A DNA stretch of 28,601 nt. Origin: DASRRB01 sp036732755 (lineage in GTDB: Bacteria; Planctomycetota; B15-G4; SIAN01). A program made the translations under genes and the position numbers. The stretch is taken from contig DAINBU010000058.1 in NCBI GenBank assembly GCA_036732755.1, positions 1 to 28,601 of the forward strand, given 5' to 3'. Positions 1 to 8,633 of the stretch are shown piece after piece; within the stretch, counting starts at the first letter, position 1; each line of letters starts with the position of its first letter. The notes beneath the pieces were generated by a model that worked only from the letters and a program-made list of their open reading frames with translations, did not search any database and was not told the origin of the DNA.

Positions 1-231
1 CACGAGCTCGACTTTGTGGTGCACTTCGCGGCTGAACGACGGCAGCGCGATCGTGCCGCCTTTTATGACCAGCGCGTTCGGCGGCTTGAGGAAGAGCACC
101 GGCGGATCGGCCGCCGCGTTCCCCATCTCGCGTGAATGGTCGGCGTAGTTGCGACCGACCGCGACGATCTTGCCGTCCGGCAGGGTCGGCCGGCCGGGGC
201 AGGAGGTGGTGGTCACGGCGGCGTCGGTCAC
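1..231 (-). CDS. Fumarylacetoacetate hydrolase family protein, N-terminal part (cut by window start)
   Basis: Only the first 77 codons are in the window; the gene runs off the left edge. The visible protein contains KIVAVGRNYADHSREMG, then PPVLFLKPPNAL, GGTIALP and SREVHHKVEL. These are the N-terminal signatures of FAHD1-type fumarylacetoacetate hydrolase-fold enzymes (acylpyruvate hydrolases or oxaloacetate decarboxylases); the His-His pair followed by VEL leads towards the metal site of the family. I chose the GTG at 231 because it has GAGG five bases upstream (237-240, overlapping the stop of the preceding gene) and because the ATG at Met44 or so would remove the conserved GRNYADH motif. 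It follows the HExxH peptidase gene by only 7 nt, so it is probably the last visible gene of the Bat operon, although its metabolic role has no obvious link to the Bat proteins. The exact substrate cannot be told from this fragment. Confidence 0.85.
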   Translation of the reverse strand, partial: MTDAAVTTTSCPGRPTLPDGKIVAVGRNYADHSREMGNAAADPPVLFLKPPNALVIKGGTIALPSFSREVHHKVELV

Positions 232-238
232 GGCTGCC

Positions 239-2050
239 TCACTCCTCGTCGAACGCCTCGGCGCCGCTCGCCACGCGCCTGGCGAAGTCGTCGATCGTCT
301 TCTCGAGGTCGAGCCCGTCGAGGAGCGCTTCGAAGCGCTTGTCGAAGGCGCCGTCGCCCTCGCCGCGCAGCTCGTCCTGCACGTACGACTCGAACCGCTC
401 GCGGCTCGCGCCGTGGTCGGCGTGCGCGAGCCAGCAGATGAAGAGAGACATGTCGGCGTAGAAGCCGCTGCTCAGCTCGACCTGCGTCATCAGCCGCCGG
501 CGCGGGTCGGTCGCCGCGTCGCGCGAGTAGTCGTCGGCGAGGCGCTGCAGGTCGCCGGTCGTCCGGATCGCGAGCGCCCGCTTCATCGGGATGCGCGTCT
601 TCTTGTGGGTCGCCTCGTTGACGCGCAGCGAGCGCCACGGCTGGAAGCGGATCGTCCCGTCCTTGTCCATGAACTGGCACGACATGTACTCGGCGATCCC
701 CTCGCTGAACCAGTGGGTCTGGATCGCTTCGAGCGTGTAGCTCTTGCCGCCGTCGAACGAGGCGATGCGGTCGACCCAGGCGTGGGTGAGCTCGTGCAGG
801 AGCGACTGCACCCCGACGACGAACTCGGTATTGGCGCGCTCGACGACGGGCGAGTAGGTGATGGCACGCTTGGTGTCGCGTTCGTAGTGGGCGCGCATGC
901 CCGGCATCGGCGGGGCGTTGCGCGCCTCGACGAAGTACTTCTCGTAGTTGGGGAAGTCGAGCAGGATCCAGGTGACGAAGGTCGGGTCGATCTTCGGCGG
1001 CTTCGGCGAGAGCGGCAGGAGCCAGCCGTGCACCTTCTTGTCGTAGGCCGCGAGGTAGGGCGCGTAGGCCTTCGCGACCGCCTCGACGCGGCGCTTGCGC
1101 TCGGCCGCGTCGCCCTTCACCTGGACGATCAGCGCGTAGGGCTTCGTCGCGTCGACGATCTCGTACTCGAGGTCCTTGAACCACGCCTTGTCGCGCAGCG
1201 CGTTGAGCGTGCCGTCGAGCCGGCCGATGAACGGGTCCGTCTCCTCGAGCGCGGCGCGCTCCTCGAAGGCCTTGCGCGCGCCGTTCCACGCCTCGACCTG
1301 CGCCTGCCGCTCCGGCCGCGACATCTCCTTCTCGTCGAGCGCCTCGAACGCCTTCATGCGGTAGACGACCTTCGACGTCGCGAGGTCGCCGAAGCCGGGG
1401 AGGTCCTTCACCGGGTCGAACGGGCGCACGTCGAGGCGCCGCTTCGCCTCGGCGCTGTCCGGCTCGAGCGCGCGCGCCTTCGCGTAGCAGCGGTCGGCCA
1501 GCGCGGCGTCGCCCGTCTCGCTCTTCACCGTGTCGCCGAACGCGAGCGCGTCGGCCGCGGTCGCGACCGAGGCGAGCTTCGCGTCGACGGCCGCGGCGTC
1601 GAGCCTGGGCTTGGGCGGCGCGGCGACGGGGGCCGGCACCGGCGACGGATCGGAGGGCGGGTCGGCGGGGGCGGCGGCCGCTGCGTCACCCGCGGGCGCC
1701 TTCGCGTCGAGCGCAGGCGCCGACGCGGTGGAGGAGGTCGTCGTCGCGGCACCGCTCGGTCCTTGGCCGCGCGTGAGGAAGAAGGCGATCGCACCGACCA
1801 CGACCACGACCACGCCGCCGCCGATCGCGAGCGCGAGGCGCGGCGAGACCTTGCGCGCCGCGGGCGGAGCGGCACGCGGCCGCGGCGGTCGCGTGGCGGC
1901 GGGGCGCGCGGGGCCGACGGATGCAGCGGGGCGAGCCGCACCGCTGGTCGGCGGTCGCGCCGCAGGACGGACGCCGGGGCGGGCGGGGGGACGCGCCGCG
2001 GGAGGGGGGGTCGGACGGGGGCGCGGCGGCGGATCGGACGAGGGGTCCAT
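239..2050 (-). CDS. Membrane-anchored HExxH metallopeptidase-like protein (DUF1570-type) at the end of the Bat operon
   Basis: 603 residues. Residues 1-66 are Pro/Ala/Arg-rich and probably disordered in the cytoplasm. One membrane segment follows (about 71-93, with a run of Val), then a Pro/Ala linker (100-150), a short TPR-like helical region (about 160-205, with DRCYAKARALEPDSAEAKR) and a C-terminal catalytic-type domain. That domain carries HELTH (His419, Glu420, His423) and, 27 residues later, WFSEGIAEYM with Glu450/Glu454. This is the gluzincin pattern of two zinc-binding His, a catalytic Glu and a downstream Glu ligand. Topology would place the peptidase outside the cytoplasmic membrane. 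GAGGT lies just upstream of the ATG. It starts 45 nt after the BatE stop and the next gene follows 7 nt after its stop, so it is likely co-transcribed with the Bat genes. Substrate unknown; assignment to DUF1570 specifically is from motif pattern, not a search. Confidence 0.82.
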   Translation of the reverse strand: MDPSSDPPPRPRPTPPPAARPPARPGVRPAARPPTSGAARPAASVGPARPAATRPPRPRAAPPAARKVSPRLALAIGGGVVVVVVGAIAFFLTRGQGPSGAATTTSSTASAPALDAKAPAGDAAAAAPADPPSDPSPVPAPVAAPPKPRLDAAAVDAKLASVATAADALAFGDTVKSETGDAALADRCYAKARALEPDSAEAKRRLDVRPFDPVKDLPGFGDLATSKVVYRMKAFEALDEKEMSRPERQAQVEAWNGARKAFEERAALEETDPFIGRLDGTLNALRDKAWFKDLEYEIVDATKPYALIVQVKGDAAERKRRVEAVAKAYAPYLAAYDKKVHGWLLPLSPKPPKIDPTFVTWILLDFPNYEKYFVEARNAPPMPGMRAHYERDTKRAITYSPVVERANTEFVVGVQSLLHELTHAWVDRIASFDGGKSYTLEAIQTHWFSEGIAEYMSCQFMDKDGTIRFQPWRSLRVNEATHKKTRIPMKRALAIRTTGDLQRLADDYSRDAATDPRRRLMTQVELSSGFYADMSLFICWLAHADHGASRERFESYVQDELRGEGDGAFDKRFEALLDGLDLEKTIDDFARRVASGAEAFDEE

Positions 2051-2095
2051 GGCGACCTCGAGTCGGCGGGGTCCGGAATCGTAGCGGCGCTGCGC

Positions 2096-2866
2096 TCACC
2101 ACGTCTCGGTGCGGTCGGCCGGCAGCCAGCCGTCGAGGCCGTCACGCACGCGCACCCGCAGCCAGTCGCCGCGCTGCTCCAGGACGACGAACTCGGCGCC
2201 GTCCTTCAGGGGCTCGTTGAAGGCGGGCTCGAAGCTCGCCGCGTTGCCCTTGCGCGCGACCGCCTCGCTCACGGCGACGACGCCGTGGCGCGTGAAGTCG
2301 CGCTCGCGCACCGCCAGCGCGTACGACGCCGCCGCGAGCAGCGCCGCGACCGTCGCGCCGGCGCACGCGGGTCGCGCGAACGGGCGCGCGCGCGGCGCCG
2401 CGCGCCCGAGCAGGAAGAGCGCGCACGCGAGCGCCGTGCAGCCGACCAGGAGCTGCGCCTTCTCCGGGAACGAGAGGGAGTCGTGCCAGAACAGGAGCGT
2501 GCGCGGCAGCGGCCGCTCCTCCGCGGCGAGGCGGTGGCCGAGCGCCTGCTCGAGGTTCGCCTGCAGGAACGGGTCGCGCGGCCGGTACTCGAGCGCGCGC
2601 CGGTACGCCGCGATCGCTCGCCCCTTCCTCCCCGCGCGCAGCCACGCGTTGCCGAGCCCGTGCAGCACCGCGCCGTTCTCGCCGCCGCGCGCGAGCGCCG
2701 CCTCGAAGCCGGTCGCCGCGCGCAGCAGGTCGTCCTCGTTCTTCGCGTCGAGCAGGACCTTGTTGGCCTGCTCGAAGGAGGCGACCGCGTCGAGCGGCGG
2801 CGCCCTCTTGCAGCTGCAGAGCAGCAGCGCCGGCAGCGCGAGCGCCAGCGCGAAGGCGTCACGCAC
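2096..2866 (-). CDS. batE: BatE-like protein: lipoprotein-type signal, TPR, two membrane segments, SH3b domain
   Basis: 256 residues. The N-terminus is a signal peptide ending in a lipobox-like LCSC (Cys19). A TPR-like region follows (about 25-110; LHGLGNAWLRAGRKGRAIAAYRRALEY is a typical repeat, given here in pieces LHGLGNAWLRAG and AIAAYRRALEY). Two hydrophobic segments sit at about 136-156 and 167-186, and a C-terminal SH3b-like domain at about 192-256 has EFVVLEQRGDWLRVRV and GWLPAD. TPR plus SH3b is the layout of BatE, one of the Bacteroides-aerotolerance proteins thought to form an envelope complex with BatA/B/C/D. The GTG start overlaps the end of batD by 8 nt and has GGGAGGT six bases upstream, inside batD. 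Two later membrane segments make a simple outer-membrane lipoprotein unlikely; the first helix may instead be an ordinary membrane anchor. Confidence 0.85.
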   Translation of the reverse strand: MRDAFALALALPALLLCSCKRAPPLDAVASFEQANKVLLDAKNEDDLLRAATGFEAALARGGENGAVLHGLGNAWLRAGRKGRAIAAYRRALEYRPRDPFLQANLEQALGHRLAAEERPLPRTLLFWHDSLSFPEKAQLLVGCTALACALFLLGRAAPRARPFARPACAGATVAALLAAASYALAVRERDFTRHGVVAVSEAVARKGNAASFEPAFNEPLKDGAEFVVLEQRGDWLRVRVRDGLDGWLPADRTETW

Positions 2867-4877
2867 GGGCGACCTCCCGGATCAGCGCGTCGAGCAGCGC
2901 GCGCCCCTCGTCGAGGGTCGCCGCGTCGAGGCGCGCGCCGCCGCCGTAGTGCGCCGCGTCGAGCGCTTCGAGCCGCTCCTGGAGTTGCCGCGCGACTTCG
3001 GCGCCCGCGCCGAGCCGCCGCGCGGCGTCGCGCGCCTCGCGGGCGGTGAGCCCCGCCTCCGGCAGGTCGGCCAGGTCGGCGACGAGCCCGCGCAGCGCGC
3101 CGCCGAGCTCGAGCGCCGCGGCGGCCGGCTCGTTCCGCCGCGCCGCCGCCTCCGCGATCGTGAGGCGCGCTCGCGCCCGGCCCGGCGCGGCCCGCCGCCG
3201 CCGCGCGCGCGGATCGGCGCCGCGCCGCCGCACGGCCGCGAGCAGGCCGGCCGCCGCGCAAGTCGCGATCGGCAGCGCGACCGCCGTCGCCGCCGGGATG
3301 CGCCAGTCGACGCGCTCGTCGCCGAGCGCGCGCGGATCGCTGTCGTGCGTGAAGAGGCCTTCGTGGCGCGCCGCGAGGTCCTTGCCGGCCGGCGTCTTCG
3401 CGCCGCCGCCGACGATCGCGCCCGGATCGAGCTGCTCGGCCGCGGTCACCTCGATCGGCAGCGCCTCGGTGCGCCGCGTGACGTAGCGCTCGCTCGCCAC
3501 GTCGAAGAAGGAGAAGGGGACGGGCGGCACCGCCTTCACGGTCGCCGCGAGCGGCCGCACGCTGTAGGTGAAGAGGCGGGCGCCCCCCTTCGTCTCCGCG
3601 GTCGCCTCGTAGACGCGGAACGCGGAGGAGAACTCGGGCAGCGCGGCGACGTTGGGCGGCGCGAGGCTCTCGAGGTTGCCGGTGCCGGTGACCTCGACCG
3701 TGAGCGTCAGCGGGTCGCCGACGTGCGCGCGCGCCGGCGCGACCGACGCCTTCACCTCGAAGCGGCCGAAGCCGCCGGAGTAGCCGGGCGGCCGCCCCTC
3801 CGCGGGCGCCTCCTTCACTTCGAGCTCGACGGCGCGCGCGACGGCGAAGATCGGCGTGCGCGTCACCGTCAGGGACTTGTCGCGCGGATCGAAGCCGTCG
3901 ACGAAGCGCCCCTTCAACGTCACCGGCCCGAACGAATGGCGGCCGACGCGCTGCGGCGTGACGGTGCGGTCGAGCTCGTAGACGAAGTAGCGCTCGGCGC
4001 GGCCCTTCAACGCGGCGACGCCGGCGACGTCCTCGTCCTTCGCCGGCCGCCCCTTCAGGTCGAACACCTCGGCGCGCTGCGACCCGAGGAGGTCGTCGAA
4101 GGGCAGTCCGCCCCGCTGCACGTAGTCGTTCACGCCGAAGCCGACGCCCGGCTCGCCGCGCCGCGAGACGACGAGGGGGGAGAGCCAGTCGGAGGCGCTC
4201 GGGCCGGAGAAGCCGTCGGGCGGCTCGGCCCACGGCACATGCAACATCGGGATCAACGGCTGGCGGTTGCGGCAGAGCGGGCCGATCGGGTCGGCGTCGT
4301 CGTCGGAGGGGTGCTCGGGCGGCAGCTTCCTGACGAAGACGCGCAGCTTCACGGCGACCGGCTGGAGCGGGTAGGTCGACGCGGGCGCGAGCTCGATCCG
4401 GAGCAGCGCGACGTCCTGCGCGTCGGGCGGCAGCACCTCGAGCGTGAGCGCGTCGCCCTCGAGCTTGCGCGCGCCCGCCTTCACCGTCGGCGCCGGGAGT
4501 TCGAGCCGGCCGCTGCGCTTCGGCGTGACGAGGTAGCGGTACTCCGTCCCGACCTGGTCGTGGCGCACCACGCGGCCGTTCACGAACTGGATCGAGCTCG
4601 AGTTCATGCTGCGCGGGCCTAGGTCCTTCACGTCGAAGTCGGCGCGCAGCGCGGAGAGGTCGGGCGCCTCGCTGTCGTCGACGTCGCGGGCGAAGACGAC
4701 GTAGGAGAGCGTCTCGCCCTCGTAGCAGCGGTCGCGCTCGAGCCGGCACTCGACGCGCGGCGTCGCCTGCTGCGCGGCGGCGCGCGGAGACGCGACGGCG
4801 GCCGCGAGCAGCGCGAGCAGCGCGAGAGCCGCGAGCCGCGCGACGGAACCACGCGCTCGGCGGCGGTCACCAGTCAC
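2859..4877 (-). CDS. batD: BatD-like oxygen-tolerance protein
   Basis: 672 residues. A signal peptide (about 1-35, ending AAA before Gln36) is followed by a long extracytoplasmic region of beta-rich Ig-like repeats. Visible pieces are YEGETLSYVVFARD (52-65), TPKRSGRLELPAP, HVGDPLTLTVEVTGTGNLES (385-404) and the typical BatD phrase VGDPLTLTVEVTGTGNL. A membrane segment lies at about 527-549, followed by a basic stretch and a helical cytoplasmic domain (585-672). Signal peptide, Ig-like region, membrane helix is the standard BatD plan; BatD is thought to work with the VWA proteins BatA and BatB in the inner membrane. The start is a GTG that lies inside the end of the BatB-BatC gene (11 nt overlap), and the stop overlaps batE by 8 nt, which implies coupled translation. 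The C-terminal helical domain resembles the one in the DUF4381-like protein encoded at 8630-9607 (see findings). Confidence 0.88.
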   Translation of the reverse strand: MTGDRRRARGSVARLAALALLALLAAAVASPRAAAQQATPRVECRLERDRCYEGETLSYVVFARDVDDSEAPDLSALRADFDVKDLGPRSMNSSSIQFVNGRVVRHDQVGTEYRYLVTPKRSGRLELPAPTVKAGARKLEGDALTLEVLPPDAQDVALLRIELAPASTYPLQPVAVKLRVFVRKLPPEHPSDDDADPIGPLCRNRQPLIPMLHVPWAEPPDGFSGPSASDWLSPLVVSRRGEPGVGFGVNDYVQRGGLPFDDLLGSQRAEVFDLKGRPAKDEDVAGVAALKGRAERYFVYELDRTVTPQRVGRHSFGPVTLKGRFVDGFDPRDKSLTVTRTPIFAVARAVELEVKEAPAEGRPPGYSGGFGRFEVKASVAPARAHVGDPLTLTVEVTGTGNLESLAPPNVAALPEFSSAFRVYEATAETKGGARLFTYSVRPLAATVKAVPPVPFSFFDVASERYVTRRTEALPIEVTAAEQLDPGAIVGGGAKTPAGKDLAARHEGLFTHDSDPRALGDERVDWRIPAATAVALPIATCAAAGLLAAVRRRGADPRARRRRAAPGRARARLTIAEAAARRNEPAAAALELGGALRGLVADLADLPEAGLTAREARDAARRLGAGAEVARQLQERLEALDAAHYGGGARLDAATLDEGRALLDALIREVARA

Positions 4878-7560
4878 GGTCGACCCTCACCGGGACGAGG
4901 ACGCTCTCCTCGGCGTCGCGCTTCTCCTGCTGCTTCTGCTTCGCGCGCTCGGCGGCGCGGCGCAGGAGCGCCTGGACCTGGTCGGGAGACATCTCCGGCT
5001 TCTTCCCACCGTCCTTCGGCGGGGCGCCCTTCCCGTCCTTCTTCTCTGGGTCCTTCTTCGAGTCGTCGCCCTTCGGCTCGTCCTTCTTGTCGTTCGGGTC
5101 GTCGCCCGGCTTCTTCTCGTCCTGCTTGTCCTGGTTCGACTCCTGGTCCTGCTTCGGGAAGAGCTTCTCGAGCTCCGCGAGCAGGGCGAGCGCCTCCTTC
5201 TCGCTCGTCAGCGCCGCCGCGAAGTCGGGCGTCGCGAGCGCCTTCTGCGCCGCGCGCGCGAGGTCGGCGACCTGAGGCGCGACCTCGACGGTGCGCGCGA
5301 GCGCCTTCTTCAGGAGCTCGGGGTCGGGCGGCGCGGGCGGCGACGGCGGGCCGTTCGGATCGGGCGGGGGAGCCGGCGGCGGCGCGGCGGGGGGCGGCTG
5401 CTTCTCGAGCGCGTCGAGCTGTTGCTGCGCCTTCGGCCCGAGCACTTCGGCCGATTGCGCGAGCCGCTCGTCGATCTCCGCGAGCCGCGGCGCTGCGAGG
5501 GTCGCGGCTGCATCGGCGGTCGGCACGAAGGGCTCGTTCTTCGCCACGACGTCCTTCGCGAGCTTCACTCCGCGCGAAAGCGTCGCCTCGGTGCTCGCGA
5601 GCGAGAGCCAGAGCAGGTCGAGCGGCCGCTGCGCCTCCTTGCCCTGCGCGTCGGCCTCGTCGAGGCGGGCGGCGTCGAGCGCCGCCGCCGCTTTCGCCAT
5701 CGCCTGGCCCGAGCTCTCCGCCGCCTGCAAGAGCGACTCGACGATCTTCTCGACCTGCTTCGGGTCGGGCGCGTCCGGCTGCGGGCCGCCTCCCGCATTC
5801 GGCGGCGCGGCGCCGCCCAGCATCTGCTGCACCTCGTCGACGAGCTTCTTCTGGAGCGGCGGGATCTCCTCCTTCAGGTCGCGCTGCCGCGACGCGAGAG
5901 CGTCCACCGCCGCTCTGCGCAGCGGCGAGTCGGCCGCGTGCGCGAGCGTGCGCGCCGCGTCGCGGACCGCCGCCTCCTGCTCGAAGAGCCACGCGAGATC
6001 TTGCAGGGCGTTCCGCTTTGCGCGTTCCTTCTCGCGGTCGCGTTTCGCCCAGAGCTCCTGCATGCCCTTGAGCCAGACGCGCAGGCTCTCGATCCGCTGG
6101 CGCGCCGGGGCGTCGCCGGGCTCTGCTTCGAGGCAGGTCCGGAAGTGGCGGATCGCCTCCTCGACGCGCGCGACCGCGTCCTTGCGCTTCTCCGGCTCGG
6201 CCTCTTCGGGCCGGTCGCCGAGCGCGACCAGGGCGCGCCGGACCGCCAGCGCGCCGAGGTTGAACTGCGCCTTCCTCGCGACGGCGACGTCGGCGGATGC
6301 GGCCGCCACGAGATAGTCGGCGCGCGCGCCGTCGAAGTCGAGCTTGCGCTCCTTCACGAGAGCGCGGTCGTAGAGGACGCGCGGGTCGCCCGGCGCGGAC
6401 GCGACGGCGGCGTCGAGCCGCGCGAGCGCCTCCTCGACCTTGCCCTGGTCGAGCAGCGCGAGCCCCGCCTTCACGTCGGACGACGCGTCGCTCGCGCGCG
6501 CGTCGGGCGCGGCGAAGGCGACCAGCGCGAGCGCGGCGGCCGCCGCGAGCGCGCGCCGCCGCGGCGGCGCGATCAACAGCTCGCCGAGCGAGAAGGCGAG
6601 CCCGAGCACGAGGAAGAGCTGGAACTGCGGGAAGAGACGCTTGCGCCGCTCCTCGCGGATCAAGCCGGTCGCCATGTCGGCGAGGTGCTTTTCGTAGATC
6701 TCGCCGAGGTCGTAGGCGCGCGTGCGCGCCGGGACGTAGGCGCCGCCCGTCTTCGTCGCGAGCTCCGTGAGCAGCGACTCCTGCATCTTCGACCAGACCT
6801 CCTGGCCGTCGTGCTTGAGGAAGGAGCGCCCGCCGCGGTCGCCCTCGACGGGGACGCGCGCCCCCTCGGTCGGGTCGCCGAGGCCGACCGTGAAGATCTT
6901 GACGCCGCGCTCGGCCGCGCTCGCCGCCGCCTCGAGCGGGTAGCTCTCCTGGTCCTCGCCGTCGGTGATCAGGAGCAGCGCCTGGTCGCGGTCGTGTTGC
7001 GGCGGCAGCGCCGAGAGGCCGACGCGCAGCGCGTCGCCGATCGCCGTGCCGCCGCGCGGCGCGCTGCGCGGGCCGAGCGGGTCGAGGACGCTCCGGAAGA
7101 AGGCGCGGTCGGTCGTGAGCGGGCAGGCGACCACCGCCTTGCCGGCGAACGCGACGAGGCCGAGGCGGTGGCCGACGACTCGGCTCACGAGGTCGCGCAC
7201 GTCCGACTTCGCGCGCTCGAGGCGGTTCGGCGCGACGTCCTCGGAGAGCATCGACTTCGAGACGTCGAGCAGCACGACGAGGTCGGCGCCGCGCTCGGTG
7301 ACCGGCTCGTAGAAGACGCCGAAGCGCGGGCCCGCGGCGGCGACCACCAGCGCCGCGAAGGCGAGCAGCGCGCAGGCGCCGCGCCCGACGACCCGGCCCG
7401 GCGCGCGCGGCGGCAGCAGCCGCGCGGCCATCGGCGCCTCGGCGAAGGCGAGCGCCGCGGCGCGCCGCCGCTGCTCCGCGTACCACAGCGCCGCGCCGAT
7501 CGGCAGCGCGAGCCAGAGCAGCAGCAGCCAGGCGGGATGGTCGAAGACGAGCTCGCTCAT
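4867..7560 (-). CDS. batB: BatB VWA protein fused to a BatC-like TPR protein
   Basis: 897 residues, far longer than a usual BatB of about 330. Residues 1-330 are a complete BatB: two N-terminal membrane segments (about 10-27, 60-77), a von Willebrand A domain with an intact metal site (Asp99-x-Ser101-x-Ser103, Thr172 in RGGTAIGDAL, Asp200 in LITDGED), and a third membrane helix (about 311-331). A second hydrophobic stretch ends in APDARA-S (351-357), looking like a signal peptide with an A-x-A site. TPR-like helices follow (357-490), then coiled helical regions, a Pro-rich linker (721-748) and a Lys/Asp/Glu/Gln-rich tail (801-860). BatC is normally a separate small TPR protein encoded between batB and batD, which is where this extension sits. 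The ATG overlaps the batA stop (ATGA). I see no stop or frameshift between the parts in the sequence. Confidence 0.9.
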   Translation of the reverse strand: MSELVFDHPAWLLLLWLALPIGAALWYAEQRRRAAALAFAEAPMAARLLPPRAPGRVVGRGACALLAFAALVVAAAGPRFGVFYEPVTERGADLVVLLDVSKSMLSEDVAPNRLERAKSDVRDLVSRVVGHRLGLVAFAGKAVVACPLTTDRAFFRSVLDPLGPRSAPRGGTAIGDALRVGLSALPPQHDRDQALLLITDGEDQESYPLEAAASAAERGVKIFTVGLGDPTEGARVPVEGDRGGRSFLKHDGQEVWSKMQESLLTELATKTGGAYVPARTRAYDLGEIYEKHLADMATGLIREERRKRLFPQFQLFLVLGLAFSLGELLIAPPRRRALAAAAALALVAFAAPDARASDASSDVKAGLALLDQGKVEEALARLDAAVASAPGDPRVLYDRALVKERKLDFDGARADYLVAAASADVAVARKAQFNLGALAVRRALVALGDRPEEAEPEKRKDAVARVEEAIRHFRTCLEAEPGDAPARQRIESLRVWLKGMQELWAKRDREKERAKRNALQDLAWLFEQEAAVRDAARTLAHAADSPLRRAAVDALASRQRDLKEEIPPLQKKLVDEVQQMLGGAAPPNAGGGPQPDAPDPKQVEKIVESLLQAAESSGQAMAKAAAALDAARLDEADAQGKEAQRPLDLLWLSLASTEATLSRGVKLAKDVVAKNEPFVPTADAAATLAAPRLAEIDERLAQSAEVLGPKAQQQLDALEKQPPPAAPPPAPPPDPNGPPSPPAPPDPELLKKALARTVEVAPQVADLARAAQKALATPDFAAALTSEKEALALLAELEKLFPKQDQESNQDKQDEKKPGDDPNDKKDEPKGDDSKKDPEKKDGKGAPPKDGGKKPEMSPDQVQALLRRAAERAKQKQQEKRDAEESVLVPVRVDRDW

Positions 7561-8633
7561 GGCAGCGTCCGCAGCCGCGTGGCCGCGAGCAGGAGCTCGA
7601 GCACGAGCAGCCCGAGCGCCGGGAAGAGGACGTAGCGGTAGAGCTCGCGGTAGTCGGTGTAGAGCACCCCTTCGCTCTTCGTCTTCTCGAGGCGGTCGAT
7701 GTCCTGGTAGACGCGCTCGAGCGCGGCCGTGTCGGAGGCGCGGAAGTACCGGCCGCCGGTCGTCGCGGCGATCTCCTTCATCAGCTCCTCGTCCATCGGG
7801 ACGACCTGCGCGACGAGCCGGACGTTGCCGAAGCGGTCGCGCTCGGGGAAGGGGACCGGCCCGTTGCTGCCGACGCCGATCGTGTGGATCCGGACGCCGA
7901 GCGCCTGCGCCGCCTTCGCCGCCTCGCGCGGGTCGACGACGCCCGTCTCGTTCTTGCCGTCGGACAGGAGGATCACGACCTTGCTCTTGTCGGGCGCGTC
8001 CTTCAGGCGGTCGCACGCGAGCGCGAGCCCGTCGCCGATCGCGGTCGAGCTCTCCTCCTGGAACAGCGCGACGTCGACGGGCTGGCCGTTCGCGTCGTAG
8101 ACCGGCTCCGGGATCTTCACGTCGTCGAGCACGCGCAGCAGCGCGCCGTGGTCGAGCGTGAGCGGGCAGCGGTCGCTCGCGAAGCCGCCGAAGGCGACCA
8201 GCCCGATCTTGTCGTCGGGCCGGCCCTTCAGCTCGCCCTTCCCCTCGACGAACTCCCGGAAGACGCGCTTCACGACCTCGAGGCGGTTGCGCCGCTCGCC
8301 GTCGACCTGGAAGTCGAGCGCCCGCATCGAGCCCGACTGGTCGATCGCCATCACGATCGCGATCCCCTCGGTCCGGACGCGGAACTCCTCCATGCCCTGC
8401 TGTGGCCTTGCGAGTCCGACTGTCACGAACGCGAGCGCCGCGAAGCGCAGCCACGGCAGCAGCCGCCGCGCGCGCTGCGCCAGCGTCACCGGCGCGCCGC
8501 GCAGCAGCGCGACGCTCGAGTAGAGGAGCGTCGCGCGGCGGCGGTGGTGCGCCGCCGCCCAGAGCACGGCCGCCGCGACGAGCAGCGCGCCGAGCCAGAG
8601 CGGGTCGGCGAGGCGCCAGCCGTGCAGCGTCAC
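7557..8633 (-). CDS. batA: BatA: inner-membrane VWA-domain protein
   Basis: 358 residues. It has two N-terminal membrane segments (about 11-28 and 58-74), then a von Willebrand A domain with a complete metal-ion site: Asp98-Gln-Ser100-Gly-Ser102 in MAIDQSGSMRALDF, Thr197 in SSTAIGDGLAL, and Asp225 in LLSDGKNETG. A C-terminal membrane segment sits at about 334-351. This is the standard BatA layout, with the VWA domain on the periplasmic-proximal face as usually described for the family. The GTG start at 8633 overlaps the stop of the upstream BatD-like/DUF4381 gene (GTGA), and its stop overlaps the batB start (ATGA). These overlaps fix the start; a longer reading frame upstream to 9509 is just open high-GC sequence. 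It is expected to work with MoxR and the other Bat proteins, perhaps in envelope protein assembly or stress tolerance, a role still poorly defined. Confidence 0.93.
   Translation of the reverse strand: MTLHGWRLADPLWLGALLVAAAVLWAAAHHRRRATLLYSSVALLRGAPVTLAQRARRLLPWLRFAALAFVTVGLARPQQGMEEFRVRTEGIAIVMAIDQSGSMRALDFQVDGERRNRLEVVKRVFREFVEGKGELKGRPDDKIGLVAFGGFASDRCPLTLDHGALLRVLDDVKIPEPVYDANGQPVDVALFQEESSTAIGDGLALACDRLKDAPDKSKVVILLSDGKNETGVVDPREAAKAAQALGVRIHTIGVGSNGPVPFPERDRFGNVRLVAQVVPMDEELMKEIAATTGGRYFRASDTAALERVYQDIDRLEKTKSEGVLYTDYRELYRYVLFPALGLLVLELLLAATRLRTLP

Noticed and set aside
149..3049. 966-residue plus-strand frame opposite batE, batD and the HExxH gene
   Set aside because: Arg/Ala/Glu/Val/Leu-rich shadow of high-GC minus-strand genes, no domains, no start signal. 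The opposite strand has clear families with motifs.
4874..7486. 870-residue minus-strand frame over the BatB-BatC gene
   Set aside because: Off-frame Arg/Ala-rich translation; the correct frame gives the VWA and TPR motifs.
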